Shown here: positions 1-10,193 of the stretch, piece by piece
Layout of the letters: the number at the start of each line of letters is the position of its first letter
Position numbering within the stretch: the first letter of the stretch is position 1
Assembly (NCBI RefSeq): GCF_023715685.1
Contig: NZ_JAMBOQ010000014.1
Location: 1 to 49,366, forward strand
DNA from: Priestia aryabhattai
Lineage (GTDB): Bacteria; Bacillota; Bacilli; Bacillales; Bacillaceae_H
DNA length: 49,366 nucleotides
Reading direction: 5' to 3'
Translations under genes and position numbers: made by a program
Notes under the pieces: model-generated
What the model was told of the DNA's origin: nothing
Seen by the model: only the letters and a program-made list of their open reading frames with translations
The model's database searches: none

Positions 1-11
1 GCAATCTCTTG

Positions 12-127
12 TCTGGTGGCGATAGCGAAGAGGTCACACCCGTTCCCATACCGAACACGGAAGTTAAGCTCTTTAGCGCCAATGGTAGTTGGGACTTTGT
101 CCCTGTGAGAGTAGGACGTTGCCAGGC
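12..127 (+). rRNA. rrf: 5S ribosomal RNA
   Basis: The sequence matches the Bacillus 5S rRNA pattern: a TCTGGTGGCGATAGCG 5' end, the conserved block with CCCGTTCCCATACCGAACACG, and a GTAGGACGTTGCCAGG 3' end that pairs with the 5' end. Length is about 116 nt, as expected. It is the last gene of an rrn operon whose 16S and 23S genes lie outside the window; the ends are set by pairing and may be off by a base or two. Confidence 0.96.
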
Positions 128-132
128 TCTTG

Positions 133-167
133 AAAAAAGACTAGCTATTTTAGCTAGTCTTTTTTTT
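133..167 (+). terminator. rrn operon terminator
   Basis: A perfect hairpin (GACTAGCTA, loop TTT, TAGCTAGTC) extended by A/T pairs and followed by a run of T. It lies six bases past the 5S gene and ends the upstream rRNA operon. Confidence 0.93.
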
Positions 168-266
168 ATTATTCACAGAGTATAAGCTATCTACATAAAA
201 TGGGGTAAATGAACTGCATAAAGAAGTTACATCTTGTCGATACTTATTTAGTGGAGGTGGAGAGTA

Positions 267-449
267 ATGGAAAAACAAATTAAAACATGTTCCGTTTGTC
301 ATGAACAGCATACAAAGGGTATTGAGGTGTTTTCCAGCTTTATATGCCAACACTGCGAGGTAGAGATTGTAGAGGCGGATTCATCTCATTTTCGTTATCA
401 ACTGTTAGTAGATCAATTAAAGAGAATATCAGGAGCGTTTTCTTACTAA
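267..449 (+). CDS. csfB: Anti-sigma-G factor Gin (CsfB)
   Basis: Small 60-residue zinc-binding protein with two CxxC pairs (C8/C11 and C27/C30), matching the Gin/CsfB family of about 64 residues. In Bacillus, Gin binds sigma-G (and sigma-E) and blocks premature or misplaced activity, in the forespore and later the mother cell. The start ATG follows a good GTGGAGGTGGAG ribosome binding site. It sits right after the rRNA operon as in B. subtilis, but xpaC and yaaN, which follow it there, are missing. A sigma-F promoter is expected; I could not identify a convincing one. Identity rests on the cysteine pattern, size and position. Confidence 0.88.
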   Translation: MEKQIKTCSVCHEQHTKGIEVFSSFICQHCEVEIVEADSSHFRYQLLVDQLKRISGAFSY

Positions 450-476
450 AAGCCCTTTTTTATAAGGGCTTCTTTA
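448..476 (+). terminator. csfB terminator
   Basis: Hairpin AAAGCCCTT / AAGGGCTT with a 6-nt loop and a short T-rich tail directly after the csfB stop codon. Confidence 0.8.
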
Positions 477-502
477 TATGGCTCAAAAAAATCATCTAAG
501 TT

Positions 503-511
503 TGTTATAAT
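503..511 (+). promoter_or_regulatory. Extended -10 sigma-A promoter for yaaO
   Basis: TG-T-TATAAT is a perfect extended -10 element about 90 bp before the chosen yaaO start. No good -35 hexamer is visible at 17 bp upstream (TCAAAA), which is tolerated by extended -10 promoters. It probably drives yaaO, tmk and the genes behind them. Confidence 0.6.
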
Positions 512-602
512 GAAAGAAAAATGAATTTTGATAGGAAAAATACTTACATATTCTTTTATCAAGTTAACAATGTTATATTTACAAAAAGTAAGGAATGGAT
601 GT

Positions 603-2027
603 ATGGATACATATTTACCTTTATATAACCGTTTAGTAAGGCATAGCGAAAAGAGATCGCTCTCTTACCACGTGCCCGGCCATAAAAATGGTCAAGTTCT
701 ACCTTCACATATTCAGTCTTCTTACTCAGACTTTTTGCAATACGATCTAACAGAAATTAGCGGATTAGATGATTTACATGAAGCAGAATCTGTTATTAAA
801 GAAGCACAAGAGTTAACGGCAAAGTTATATGGAGTAGATGAAAGCTTTTTTTTAGTTAATGGTTCTACTGGAGGCAATCTCGCCGCGATTTTATCTCTTT
901 GTCAAGAAGGAGATAAAATTGCTGTTCAAAGAGATTCTCATAAATCTATTTTTAATGCCATTGCTTTATCAAAGGCATCACCTATTTTTTTAGCTCCCGA
1001 AATAGATTCAAAAACACATCTTAGTACAGGCGTATCCATTAAAACAATAATAGCGGCTTTAGAGCGTTCTGAGGATATAAAAGCATTTGTATTAACAAAT
1101 CCTACTTACTACGGGGTGGCGCGAGATTTAAAGGAGATCATTGACTTTATTCATGCCTACAATATTCCTATAATTATTGATGAAGCTCATGGAGCCCATT
1201 TTATTTTAGGTAATCCTTTTCCTCCTTCAGCTGTTACGTATGGAGCCGATCTTGTTGTTCAGTCAGCACATAAAACGCTGCCAGCTATGACAATGGGTTC
1301 TTATTTACATATGCAAGGGACATTGGTAAATAAGCAAGCCGTGCGGCATTACCTACAAGTGCTGCAGTCAAGCAGTCCGTCATACCCTATTATGGCTTCT
1401 CTCGATTTGGCACGGTATTATCTGCAACAGTTTACGCAGTGTGATATCGATAGAATGACTGACAATATTCATTCGTTTGTTGAAGAGATTAATAAGATTG
1501 ATACACTTTCAACTATTGATGTGGAAACAGATCAAGCTGCTACTGACCTTTTGAAAATGACATTGACTTGTTCGGCGGCAACAGGATATCATTTGCAAAA
1601 GGAACTGGAAAAGCAAGATATTTATACAGAACTAGCTGACGTTAACTATGTATTGTTTGTTCTACCGTTAAGCAGCAGTTGGGATTTTAATGATACAATT
1701 AAGCGAGTTAGACAAGCAGTAGCAAATATACAGCGTAAGTCGTATCAAAAACCACTAATCAAACCATTTCGTTTTTCAAGAGCAACGGTTCTCCTGTCTA
1801 TGGAAGAAAGAAAACTAAGAGCAAAGTATATGTGTTCGTTTGAAGAAGCGATTGGTTGTGTAAGCGCACAATCTGTTATTCCATATCCTCCTGGAATTCC
1901 TATTTTAATGGAGGGGGAGACGATTACGAGCAATCATATTGACTATATTTTGCATATTCAAAGATTAAATGGTCATATTCAAGGCGGCTCTTGTATGGAA
2001 GAAGGAAAAATAGAAGTATTTAAATAG
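603..2027 (+). CDS. yaaO: Orn/Lys/Arg decarboxylase-family PLP enzyme (YaaO)
   Basis: A 474-residue fold-type I PLP enzyme of the ornithine/lysine/arginine decarboxylase family. Visible marks are the HVPGH motif near the N terminus, the DEAHGAH motif with the PLP-contacting Asp, and the [10 protein letters not shown] motif whose Lys224 should form the Schiff base. The C-terminal IPYPPGIP motif is typical of the family. Family members decarboxylate a basic amino acid to a polyamine precursor; the substrate of YaaO itself cannot be read from the sequence. Start ATG 603 follows an AAGGA site and matches the length of B. subtilis YaaO (480 residues); an upstream in-frame start at 528 would add a 25-residue hydrophobic tail unlike the family. 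It lies 16 bp before tmk, as in B. subtilis. Confidence 0.9.
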   Translation: MDTYLPLYNRLVRHSEKRSLSYHVPGHKNGQVLPSHIQSSYSDFLQYDLTEISGLDDLHEAESVIKEAQELTAKLYGVDESFFLVNGSTGGNLAAILSLCQEGDKIAVQRDSHKSIFNAIALSKASPIFLAPEIDSKTHLSTGVSIKTIIAALERSEDIKAFVLTNPTYYGVARDLKEIIDFIHAYNIPIIIDEAHGAHFILGNPFPPSAVTYGADLVVQSAHKTLPAMTMGSYLHMQGTLVNKQAVRHYLQVLQSSSPSYPIMASLDLARYYLQQFTQCDIDRMTDNIHSFVEEINKIDTLSTIDVETDQAATDLLKMTLTCSAATGYHLQKELEKQDIYTELADVNYVLFVLPLSSSWDFNDTIKRVRQAVANIQRKSYQKPLIKPFRFSRATVLLSMEERKLRAKYMCSFEEAIGCVSAQSVIPYPPGIPILMEGETITSNHIDYILHIQRLNGHIQGGSCMEEGKIEVFK

Positions 2028-2043
2028 AGAAAGGAATTTATAC

Positions 2044-2670
2044 ATGTCAGGAACGTTTATTACATTCGAAGGGCCAGAAGGTGCTGGTAAGACGACCATT
2101 ATTCATATAGTTCAACAAAAATTAATACAAGATGGCTATACCATTGTATTAACAAGAGAGCCTGGAGGCATACGAATTGCTGAACAAATTCGTGAAATCA
2201 TCTTAAATCCATCTAACACGGAAATGGATTCCAGAACCGAAGCACTTCTTTACGCTGCGGCTAGAAGACAACATCTTGTAGAAAAGGTGATTCCTGAGCT
2301 AAATAAAGGGAATATAGTATTATGTGATCGTTTTATTGATAGCTCACTTGCTTATCAAGGACATGCGCGGGGTATAGGCGTAGAAGATATTTTCGCTATC
2401 AATCAATTTGCTATTGAGCAAACGATGCCACAAGCCACTTTATACTTCGATATTGAGCCTGAGGTAGGATTAGAAAGAATTAATAAAGGTCGAAAAGATG
2501 AGATTAATCGACTAGATTTAGAATCCTTAGACTTTCATTACAAAGTACGAGATGGATATTTATCTCTTTTGAGTGAATTTCCAGAACGTATTCGCCGAAT
2601 TGATGCAAATCAACCCGTTGAAAAAGTCTGTGAAGAAGCTTATAAACAGATACAATTGATTTTAAAATAA
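2044..2670 (+). CDS. tmk: Thymidylate kinase
   Basis: Converts dTMP to dTDP with ATP in the cytoplasm, the last committed step to dTTP. The 208-residue protein has the P-loop GPEGAGKT at residues 10-17, the TREPGG substrate motif, the [12 protein letters not shown] segment and a [10 protein letters not shown] lid region, all in family order. Length is normal (B. subtilis 212). The ATG follows an AAAGGAA site and lies 16 bp behind yaaO, so the two are probably cotranscribed. Its place next to holB links nucleotide supply and replication genes, a conserved Firmicute arrangement. Confidence 0.97.
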   Translation: MSGTFITFEGPEGAGKTTIIHIVQQKLIQDGYTIVLTREPGGIRIAEQIREIILNPSNTEMDSRTEALLYAAARRQHLVEKVIPELNKGNIVLCDRFIDSSLAYQGHARGIGVEDIFAINQFAIEQTMPQATLYFDIEPEVGLERINKGRKDEINRLDLESLDFHYKVRDGYLSLLSEFPERIRRIDANQPVEKVCEEAYKQIQLILK

Positions 2671-2690
2671 ATACAGATGATCGTTATTCT

Positions 2691-2699
2691 TGCTATACT
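2691..2699 (+). promoter_or_regulatory. Possible internal extended -10 promoter before darA
   Basis: TG-C-TATACT lies in the 64-bp tmk/darA gap, 36 bp before the darA start. The -35 position (ATACAG) is poor. This would give darA-holB-ricT-yabA their own transcript; support is limited to this element. Confidence 0.4.
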
Positions 2700-2719
2700 A
2701 TTCTTAACAAATAAAGTAA

Positions 2720-3064
<345 letters not shown>

Positions 3065-3097
3065 GAGAGAAGATTTTAAATAGAAAGTGATGATTGA

Positions 3098-4090
3098 ATG
3101 GGAAATACATGGGAACAGCTTGAAGCTCTTCAGCCAAACGTATTAAAGATTTTGCAAAACAGCTTACTTAAAGAGCGAGTTGCTCATGCTTATTTATTTG
3201 AAGGAAGCAAAGGAACAGGTAAAAAACAAATTAGTTTTTTGTTTGCTAAAGCACTGTTTTGCCAAAATCCAGTTAATCACAGGCCATGTCATGAGTGCAG
3301 TAACTGTCGGCGAATTGATTCAGGAAATCATCCAGATATTCATTTGATTGAGCCAGCTGGTTTATCGATTAAAAAAGAACAAATTCAATTCTTGCAATCA
3401 GAATTCACAAAAACCGGTGTTGAATCTAATAAAAAGTTATATATTGTGAATCATGTTGATAAAATGACAGTAAGCGCAGCAAATAGTTTACTGAAATTTT
3501 TAGAAGAGCCTGGTAACGGAACGTATGCAATTTTATTAACAGAAAATATACAGCGCTTATTAGATACGATTATCTCCCGTTGCCAAGTAATATCATTTCG
3601 ATCTCTTACACCAGAACAGTTAGCCGAAAAACTAGTAGAAAATGGCCTTTCCGCAGTAGATGCGTCCATCTTGTCTAATTTAACAAACAGCATTGATGAA
3701 GCAATTGAATTAAGTAAAGATGAATGGTTTGGACTTGCAATAAAGTTAGTGATACAATTATATGAAGTGTTAACAACGAGACCTCAACAAGCTCTTCTTT
3801 TTATTCATGAAAAGTGGGTAACACATTTTAAGGAAAAAGAACAAGCTCATATTGGTTTAACTTTATTGATGCTTCTTTATCGTGATTTGTTGACGCTGCA
3901 AGTTGGACAAGAGTCTAAAATCGTCTATCGTCATAAAATAGAAGAATTAAAACAGCAAGCTCTTCAGACAACGCAGGAAAAAGCGATTTATCGCTTAGAG
4001 GTTATCTTGAAGGCCAAAAATAAATTAAATTCAAATATGAATCTACAGTTATTAATGGAACAGCTGGTGTTGGATTTGCAGGAGGGATAA
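3098..4090 (+). CDS. holB: DNA polymerase III subunit delta'
   Basis: Clamp-loader subunit delta' that works with delta and tau/gamma to open the DnaN sliding clamp. The 330-residue protein has a degenerate P-loop, GSKGTGKK at residues 36-43, a zinc site formed by Cys55, Cys64, Cys67 and Cys70, the segment AANSLLKFLEEP, and an SRC motif (ISRCQ). All are typical of delta' in Bacillus. The start follows a GAAAGTGATGA site. Only 4 bp separate it from ricT, so cotranscription is near certain. Confidence 0.96.
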   Translation: MGNTWEQLEALQPNVLKILQNSLLKERVAHAYLFEGSKGTGKKQISFLFAKALFCQNPVNHRPCHECSNCRRIDSGNHPDIHLIEPAGLSIKKEQIQFLQSEFTKTGVESNKKLYIVNHVDKMTVSAANSLLKFLEEPGNGTYAILLTENIQRLLDTIISRCQVISFRSLTPEQLAEKLVENGLSAVDASILSNLTNSIDEAIELSKDEWFGLAIKLVIQLYEVLTTRPQQALLFIHEKWVTHFKEKEQAHIGLTLLMLLYRDLLTLQVGQESKIVYRHKIEELKQQALQTTQEKAIYRLEVILKAKNKLNSNMNLQLLMEQLVLDLQEG

Positions 4091-4094
4091 AAGC

Positions 4095-4922
4095 TTGTAT
4101 GATGTAGTAGGCGTTCGCTTTAAAAAAGCGGGAAAAATATATTATTTTGACCCTGGAGAACTTACAATTCCAGATGGTGAGTTTGTTATTGTAGAAACAG
4201 TTCGTGGTGTTGAATTTGGCAGAGTTGTTATTAACAAAAAGCAAGTAAGTGAACACGATGTCGTACTTCCTTTGAAAAAAGTAATCCGCATTGCTGAACA
4301 AAAAGACAGGCTGATTGTGGATGAAAATAAACAAGCTGCTAGAGAAGCGTATGACGTATGCGTGCAAAAAATTCAATCACACGATTTAGATATGAAGTTA
4401 GTAGACGTAGAATATACGTTTGATCGTAATAAAGTCATTTTTTATTTTACAGCAGACGGCCGTATTGACTTTAGAGAGTTAGTTAAAGATTTAGCTGCTA
4501 TTTTCCGTACGCGAATTGAGCTTCGTCAAATTGGTGTACGAGACGAGGCAAAACTGTTGGGCGGGATAGGTCCTTGTGGACGCATGCTATGCTGCTCAAC
4601 GTTTTTAGGTGATTTTGAGCCGGTTTCTATTAAGATGGCCAAAGACCAAAACCTATCGCTTAATCCAACGAAAATTTCTGGTTTATGCGGACGTTTGATG
4701 TGTTGTTTAAAATATGAAAATGATGAGTATGAAACGGCAAAAGAACAGCTTCCTGATATAGGCTCAACAATTAAAACTTCAGATGGTTCAGGACGTGTAG
4801 TGGGTTTGAATATTTTGGAAAGAATTATTCAAGTGGAACTGTCAGATCACGAACAAATTTTAGAGTATACTCTGGATGAGATCAATAATAAAGGTGCTGT
4901 TTCGTTTCAAGCCACAGATTAA
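4095..4922 (+). CDS. ricT: RicT (YaaT), Fe-S protein of the RicAFT complex
   Basis: A 275-residue PSP1-domain protein. Conserved cysteine groups GPCGRMLCC and GLCGRLMCC are the ligands known to hold an iron-sulfur cluster in the RicA-RicF-RicT complex, which in B. subtilis assists RNase Y in mRNA maturation and affects Spo0A phosphorelay, competence and biofilm. The start codon is TTG at 4095, preceded by GGAGGGAT that overlaps the end of holB; the encoded [20 protein letters not shown] start matches the family, so the TTG is trusted. It is close to B. subtilis YaaT in length (275). The RicA and RicF partners are not in this window. Confidence 0.95.
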   Translation: MYDVVGVRFKKAGKIYYFDPGELTIPDGEFVIVETVRGVEFGRVVINKKQVSEHDVVLPLKKVIRIAEQKDRLIVDENKQAAREAYDVCVQKIQSHDLDMKLVDVEYTFDRNKVIFYFTADGRIDFRELVKDLAAIFRTRIELRQIGVRDEAKLLGGIGPCGRMLCCSTFLGDFEPVSIKMAKDQNLSLNPTKISGLCGRLMCCLKYENDEYETAKEQLPDIGSTIKTSDGSGRVVGLNILERIIQVELSDHEQILEYTLDEINNKGAVSFQATD

Positions 4923-4936
4923 CGAGGTGGGCAAAG

Positions 4937-5302
4937 GTGGATAAAAAAGAGATTTTTGATTCGGTGACAAACATGGAGGAACAAATTGGTCATTTATATA
5001 AGCAGTTAGGTGAGTTGAAAGAGCATCTTGCTGAGCTAATTGAAGAAAATCATCACCTGCAAATAGAAAATGATCATTTGCGCCGTCGCCTTGACCAGAC
5101 AAACTTCGAAACGAAGCTGAAAAATAGACATTCAAAAGCAAGCGCTCAAACAAAAGAGCAAAAACAAATTGATATCGGAGAAGGATATGACAATTTGGCT
5201 CGCCTTTACCAAGAGGGTTTTCATATTTGTAATATTCATTATGGAAGTGTGCGTAAAGATGGAGACTGTTTGTTTTGCTTGTCATTTTTAAATAAAAAGT
5301 AA
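4937..5302 (+). CDS. yabA: Replication initiation control protein YabA
   Basis: A 121-residue regulator of chromosome replication that bridges DnaA and the DnaN clamp and prevents over-initiation. The N-terminal half is a leucine-zipper-like coiled coil (heptads up to about residue 60), followed by a lysine/glutamine-rich linker and a C-terminal zinc module, CNIHYG then CLFC, matching family ligands. The start is GTG at 4937 with an AGGTGG site 6 bp before it. It lies 14 bp after ricT and ends in a terminator, closing the tmk-to-yabA run. Confidence 0.95.
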   Translation: MDKKEIFDSVTNMEEQIGHLYKQLGELKEHLAELIEENHHLQIENDHLRRRLDQTNFETKLKNRHSKASAQTKEQKQIDIGEGYDNLARLYQEGFHICNIHYGSVRKDGDCLFCLSFLNKK

Positions 5303-5306
5303 CAAC

Positions 5307-5334
5307 ACCTCTCCCTTTTGGAGAGGTTCTTTTT
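5307..5334 (+). terminator. yabA terminator
   Basis: Hairpin ACCTCTCC, loop CTTTT, GGAGAGGT, followed by TCTTTTT, placed just behind the yabA stop. Confidence 0.88.
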
Positions 5335-5380
5335 ATGAGTAAAAGATGTAAATAATAGATGCACAAGGAGAAGAACGATT

Positions 5381-6127
5381 ATGGTTGAGTTATATGGAGA
5401 TGAACGTTTAGATTATTTATTAGCCGATGAGGAGATGCGCATTATTCAAAGTCCATCTGTCTTTTCCTTTTCATTGGATGCTGTGCTTTTATCTCACTTT
5501 GCTTATGTACCAATTCGTAAAGGTAACTTGGTTGATTTATGTTCAGGAAACGGTGTGATTCCGCTGTTTTTATCCAAACGAACAAAGGGAACAATTATTG
5601 GTGTAGAAATTCAAGAGCGGCTACACAGTATGGCGCAAAGAAGTATTGTGTATAATCAGCTGGATGAGCAGATTAAAATGATACATGGTGATTTAAAAAA
5701 TGCACCTCAAGAACTAGGTTATGGAAAATATGATGTTGTAACATGCAATCCTCCTTATTTCACCACATCCAATAAAGAAGAAATAAATGAAAACGAACAC
5801 TTTGCAATCGCTCGCCACGAAATTCATTGTTCGTTGGAAGATGTGATTCGAGTGAGCAGTCAACTAGTGAAGCAAGGCGGAAAAGTGGCATTAGTTCACC
5901 GTCCAGGAAGACTATTAGATATCGTTACGTTAATGAGGCAATACCGTTTAGAGCCAAAGAGACTTCAGTTTGTCTATCCTAAAGATGGGAAAGAAGCAAA
6001 TACACTTTTAATTGAAGGTACTAAGGATGGAAGTCCAGATTTAAAGATTCTTCCTCCGCTTGTGGTCTATCAGGATAACGATGAATACACGGACGAATTA
6101 AAAAGGATTTTATATGGAACAAAATAA
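5381..6127 (+). CDS. yabB: tRNA1(Val) (adenine37-N6)-methyltransferase family protein (YabB)
   Basis: A 248-residue class I SAM-dependent methyltransferase. The SAM-binding loop is DLCSGNG (residues 52-58) and the catalytic motif is NPPY at 123-126, typical of N6-adenine methylation. The family includes E. coli TrmN6, which methylates A37 of tRNA1(Val); the exact tRNA substrate in this organism is inferred. The ATG follows an AAGGAGAAG site. The 3' end overlaps yazA by 14 bp, and yazA overlaps rsmI by 23 bp, so the three form a tight translationally coupled unit. Confidence 0.92.
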   Translation: MVELYGDERLDYLLADEEMRIIQSPSVFSFSLDAVLLSHFAYVPIRKGNLVDLCSGNGVIPLFLSKRTKGTIIGVEIQERLHSMAQRSIVYNQLDEQIKMIHGDLKNAPQELGYGKYDVVTCNPPYFTTSNKEEINENEHFAIARHEIHCSLEDVIRVSSQLVKQGGKVALVHRPGRLLDIVTLMRQYRLEPKRLQFVYPKDGKEANTLLIEGTKDGSPDLKILPPLVVYQDNDEYTDELKRILYGTK

Positions 6128-6401
6128 TCATTATTTTTATGTAGTTGAATGCAAGGACTGTACTTATTACGCTGGTTACACGAATAATTTGCAAAAACGA
6201 ATTTCTGCCCATAATGAAGGGAAAGGGGCAAAATATACGAGAGCAAGAAGGCCTGTTTCATTAATTTGGCATGAGGTGTTTACTTCTAAAACAGAAGCTA
6301 TGCAAAAAGAGTATTGGTTCAAACAGTTAAGCAGAGTGCAAAAACAGGCTTACATTCGAAGGGAGAAAGAAAAGCAGAATGAAATCACAAAAAAGTTATG
6401 A
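6114..6401 (+). CDS. yazA: GIY-YIG domain protein (YazA/UPF0213 family)
   Basis: A 95-residue stand-alone GIY-YIG domain. The YVV and YAG motif halves lie at residues 9-11 and 19-21, with Arg29 and the [11 protein letters not shown] segment typical of the YhbQ/YazA (UPF0213) group. These proteins have the nuclease fold but no firmly assigned role in Bacillus; a DNA repair or RNA-linked task is often guessed. The gene is nested between yabB (14-bp overlap) and rsmI (23-bp overlap), an order conserved in B. subtilis, so an RNA-modification link by context is possible. Confidence 0.93.
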   Translation: MEQNNHYFYVVECKDCTYYAGYTNNLQKRISAHNEGKGAKYTRARRPVSLIWHEVFTSKTEAMQKEYWFKQLSRVQKQAYIRREKEKQNEITKKL

Positions 6402-7251
6402 TGTATCGAATGAACAAGGCGTTTTATATTTAGTTCCCACTCCTATTGGGAACTTAGAAGATATGACATTTCGTGCAATTCGAATTTTAAAAGAAGTTGA
6501 TTATATTGCCGCAGAAGATACGAGACAAACGAAAAAACTTTGTAACCACTTTGAGATCGATACGCCTATTACAAGTTATCATGAACATAATAAACATACA
6601 AAAAGTGAGCAGCTATTAAGTGACTTAGACAGTGAGAAAAATATTGCTTTAGTGAGCGACGCGGGCATGCCTTGTATTTCAGATCCTGGTTATGAGTTAG
6701 TGGTAGCTGCCGTTAAAGAAGGATATACGGTTGTTCCGCTTCCGGGACCTAACGCAGCATTAACAGCTTTAATTGCTTCTGGCCTACCTACGGGGCAATT
6801 TTATTTTTATGGATTTTTGAACAGAAATAAAAAACAGCGTAAAGAACAGCTTCAAGAGCTTCAGTACATTAAGGAAAGCATGATATTTTATGAAGCCCCT
6901 CATCGATTAAAAGAAACGCTAAAGAGTATAGAAGAAATTTTAGGGAACCGATCCATTGTGTTATGTAGAGAGTTAACAAAACGCTATGAAGAATTTTTAA
7001 GAGGAAGCGTGTTAGAAGCAATTGAATGGACAAATGCCACAGATATTAGAGGCGAATTCTGCTTAATTCTTGAAGGGACAAATGAAGAAGCGCCAGATGA
7101 AAGCAATCTATGGTGGAAACAGCTCACCATTATCGAGCATGTTGATCACTATGTAGAAGAAGGACATTCAAACAAAGAAGCTATTAAGCAAGTGGCAAAA
7201 GACCGAGATGTATCAAAGCGAGACATTTATAGTGAATATCACGTACATTAA
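6379..7251 (+). CDS. rsmI: 16S rRNA (cytidine1402-2'-O)-methyltransferase
   Basis: RsmI adds the 2'-O-methyl group to C1402 in the ribosomal decoding centre. The 290-residue protein has the tetrapyrrole-methylase-like fold motifs: YLVPTPIGNLEDMTFRA at the N terminus, AEDTRQTKKL, SDAGMPCISDPG from about residue 93, and PLPGPNAALTALIASG. Length fits B. subtilis YabC (292). The start lies inside yazA behind an AAAGAAAAGC site. It ends at a terminator shared with the convergent abrB gene. Confidence 0.96.
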   Translation: MKSQKSYDVSNEQGVLYLVPTPIGNLEDMTFRAIRILKEVDYIAAEDTRQTKKLCNHFEIDTPITSYHEHNKHTKSEQLLSDLDSEKNIALVSDAGMPCISDPGYELVVAAVKEGYTVVPLPGPNAALTALIASGLPTGQFYFYGFLNRNKKQRKEQLQELQYIKESMIFYEAPHRLKETLKSIEEILGNRSIVLCRELTKRYEEFLRGSVLEAIEWTNATDIRGEFCLILEGTNEEAPDESNLWWKQLTIIEHVDHYVEEGHSNKEAIKQVAKDRDVSKRDIYSEYHVH

Positions 7252-7279
7252 AAAAAGCTGTCTATCATAGACAGCTTTT
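7251..7279. terminator. Bidirectional rsmI/abrB terminator
   Basis: Hairpin AGCTGTCTA, loop TCA, TAGACAGCT, with an A-run on the left and a T-run on the right. It lies between the convergent ends of rsmI and abrB and can stop transcription from both sides. Confidence 0.88.
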
Positions 7280-7283
7280 CGTT

Positions 7284-7568
7284 TTATTTAGAAGCTTGTA
7301 AAGAATCTTGAAGTTCTTTCATGATTTGTTCTGCACCTTCACGGCTTAGAATTAATTTGCCGCTAGCAAGTTGGATGTTATCATCAGATACTTCACCTGT
7401 TACTTGGCAAGTCATGTTTGGTTTATATTTTTTTAAGATGATGCGCTCTTCATCTACATAGATTTCTAGAGCATCTTTCTCTGCAATTCCTAATGTACGA
7501 CGTAATTCAATTGGAATTACTACGCGTCCTAATTCATCAACTTTACGAACAATACCTGTAGATTTCAT
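7284..7568 (-). CDS. abrB: Transition state regulator AbrB
   Basis: A 94-residue DNA-binding protein nearly identical to B. subtilis AbrB. The N-terminal swapped-hairpin domain (STGIVRKVDELGRVVIPIELRRTLGI) is followed by a C-terminal oligomerisation domain. AbrB represses many stationary-phase and sporulation genes, including sigH, and typically spoVG, which is also in this window. The start at 7568 gives the family N terminus MKSTGIV behind a GAGAGGAGAA site; the ATG at 7595 would add nine atypical residues. It is the only protein gene on the minus strand here. Two perfect Spo0A boxes lie downstream of its promoter. Confidence 0.97.
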   Translation of the reverse strand: MKSTGIVRKVDELGRVVIPIELRRTLGIAEKDALEIYVDEERIILKKYKPNMTCQVTGEVSDDNIQLASGKLILSREGAEQIMKELQDSLQASK

Positions 7569-7612
7569 GTTAATCGTTCTCCTCTCAATAATCATTTTTC
7601 TATGTTATTACT

Positions 7613-7629
7613 TTCGTCATTATTCGACA
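7613..7629 (-). promoter_or_regulatory. Tandem Spo0A boxes repressing abrB
   Basis: Read on the minus strand, TGTCGAATAATGACGAA contains two perfect TGNCGAA 0A boxes spaced by three bases. They lie just downstream of the abrB -10, the place where phosphorylated Spo0A represses abrB in B. subtilis. Confidence 0.93.
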
Positions 7630-7645
7630 ATTTCAACGTACTTTC

Positions 7646-7674
7646 ATAATACCAGCGTTTCCAAAACTAGTCAA
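7646..7674 (-). promoter_or_regulatory. abrB sigma-A promoter
   Basis: On the minus strand: TTGACT, 17-bp spacer, TATTAT. The start point would fall about 70 nt before the abrB start codon, with the two 0A boxes immediately downstream. Confidence 0.9.
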
Positions 7675-8027
7675 TCATTTTATATGTAAAAAAATGTAGC
7701 TGGAAAAAATTTTTTTCTCAACCTGATTACAAGCTAATTGTGACCGTCAGTCAAGGTATAACAAGGGGTTTCATTGGAAAAAAGATTAATTACCTAAATA
7801 GCTTGATATCAACTATTTCGAAGATAGGATAAACGTAATTCGACACAAAACGACAAAATTAGACCTGTTTGTCGTTTTCATAAAAGCGACTTTTTGAAGG
7901 GGGGTATATTTTATATAAAAATAGGGCGAAGCTGATACAATTAGCAGGATTGTTTTTTTGGAAAATAACGACTATTTAAAAATGAAATGAATCCGTCATA
8001 TTCCCTTTCATATAGGAAGAGAATGTT
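7675..8027. other. Non-coding abrB/metG divergent region
   Basis: No ORF or RNA gene is recognised here. It is AT-rich and holds a perfect 11-bp inverted repeat (7847-7857 and 7868-7878, AAAACGACAAA / TTTGTCGTTTT, 10-nt loop) lacking a T tail on either side, and a third perfect match to the Spo0A box (7839-7845, TGTCGAA on the minus strand). The rest shows no clear signal. Confidence 0.6.
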
Positions 8028-8055
8028 TTGAAATTATCATGTAAAATAGTATGAT
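8028..8055 (+). promoter_or_regulatory. Probable sigma-A promoter of metG
   Basis: TTGAAA, 16-bp spacer, TATGAT. It would start a leader of about 78 nt before metG. Confidence 0.6.
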
Positions 8056-8077
8056 AGATAGTAGAATAAGAAGACAG

Positions 8078-8105
8078 GGTTTATATGATTACATACATAT
8101 AAGCC
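8078..8105 (+). other. Leader hairpin before metG
   Basis: GGTTTATATG and CATATAAGCC pair over ten bases (one G-U) around an 8-nt loop, between the putative metG promoter and its ribosome binding site. There is no T-tract, so it is not a terminator. The T-box core motif is absent. Confidence 0.55.
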
Positions 8106-8115
8106 AAAATGTTGA

Positions 8116-10122
<2,007 letters not shown>

Positions 10123-10130
10123 GTATAGGT

Positions 10131-10174
10131 AAAAGGGGTGTTTCACGTGTAACATGCGAGGACCCCCTTTTATT
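10131..10174 (+). terminator. Possible metG terminator
   Basis: AAAAGGGGT and ACCCCCTTTT can pair with one bulged C around a long loop, just after metG. It is imperfect and may only attenuate transcription into tatD. Confidence 0.55.
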
Positions 10175-10193
10175 CATGGAAAGGATCGATTAG

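Noticed and set aside
179..211. Sigma-F promoter for csfB (AGTATA and GGGTAAATG)
   Set aside because: The spacing is 18 bp, longer than normal, and the -10 has a mismatch at a conserved place.
4002..4376. Minus-strand open frame of 124 codons opposite holB/ricT
   Set aside because: Antisense to two conserved genes, with a composition (Asn, Phe, Tyr rich) typical of reading coding DNA backwards.
4860..5366. Minus-strand open frame of 168 codons opposite yabA
   Set aside because: It lies fully antisense to yabA and its terminator, has no ribosome binding site and no recognisable protein pattern; yabA has clear family features.
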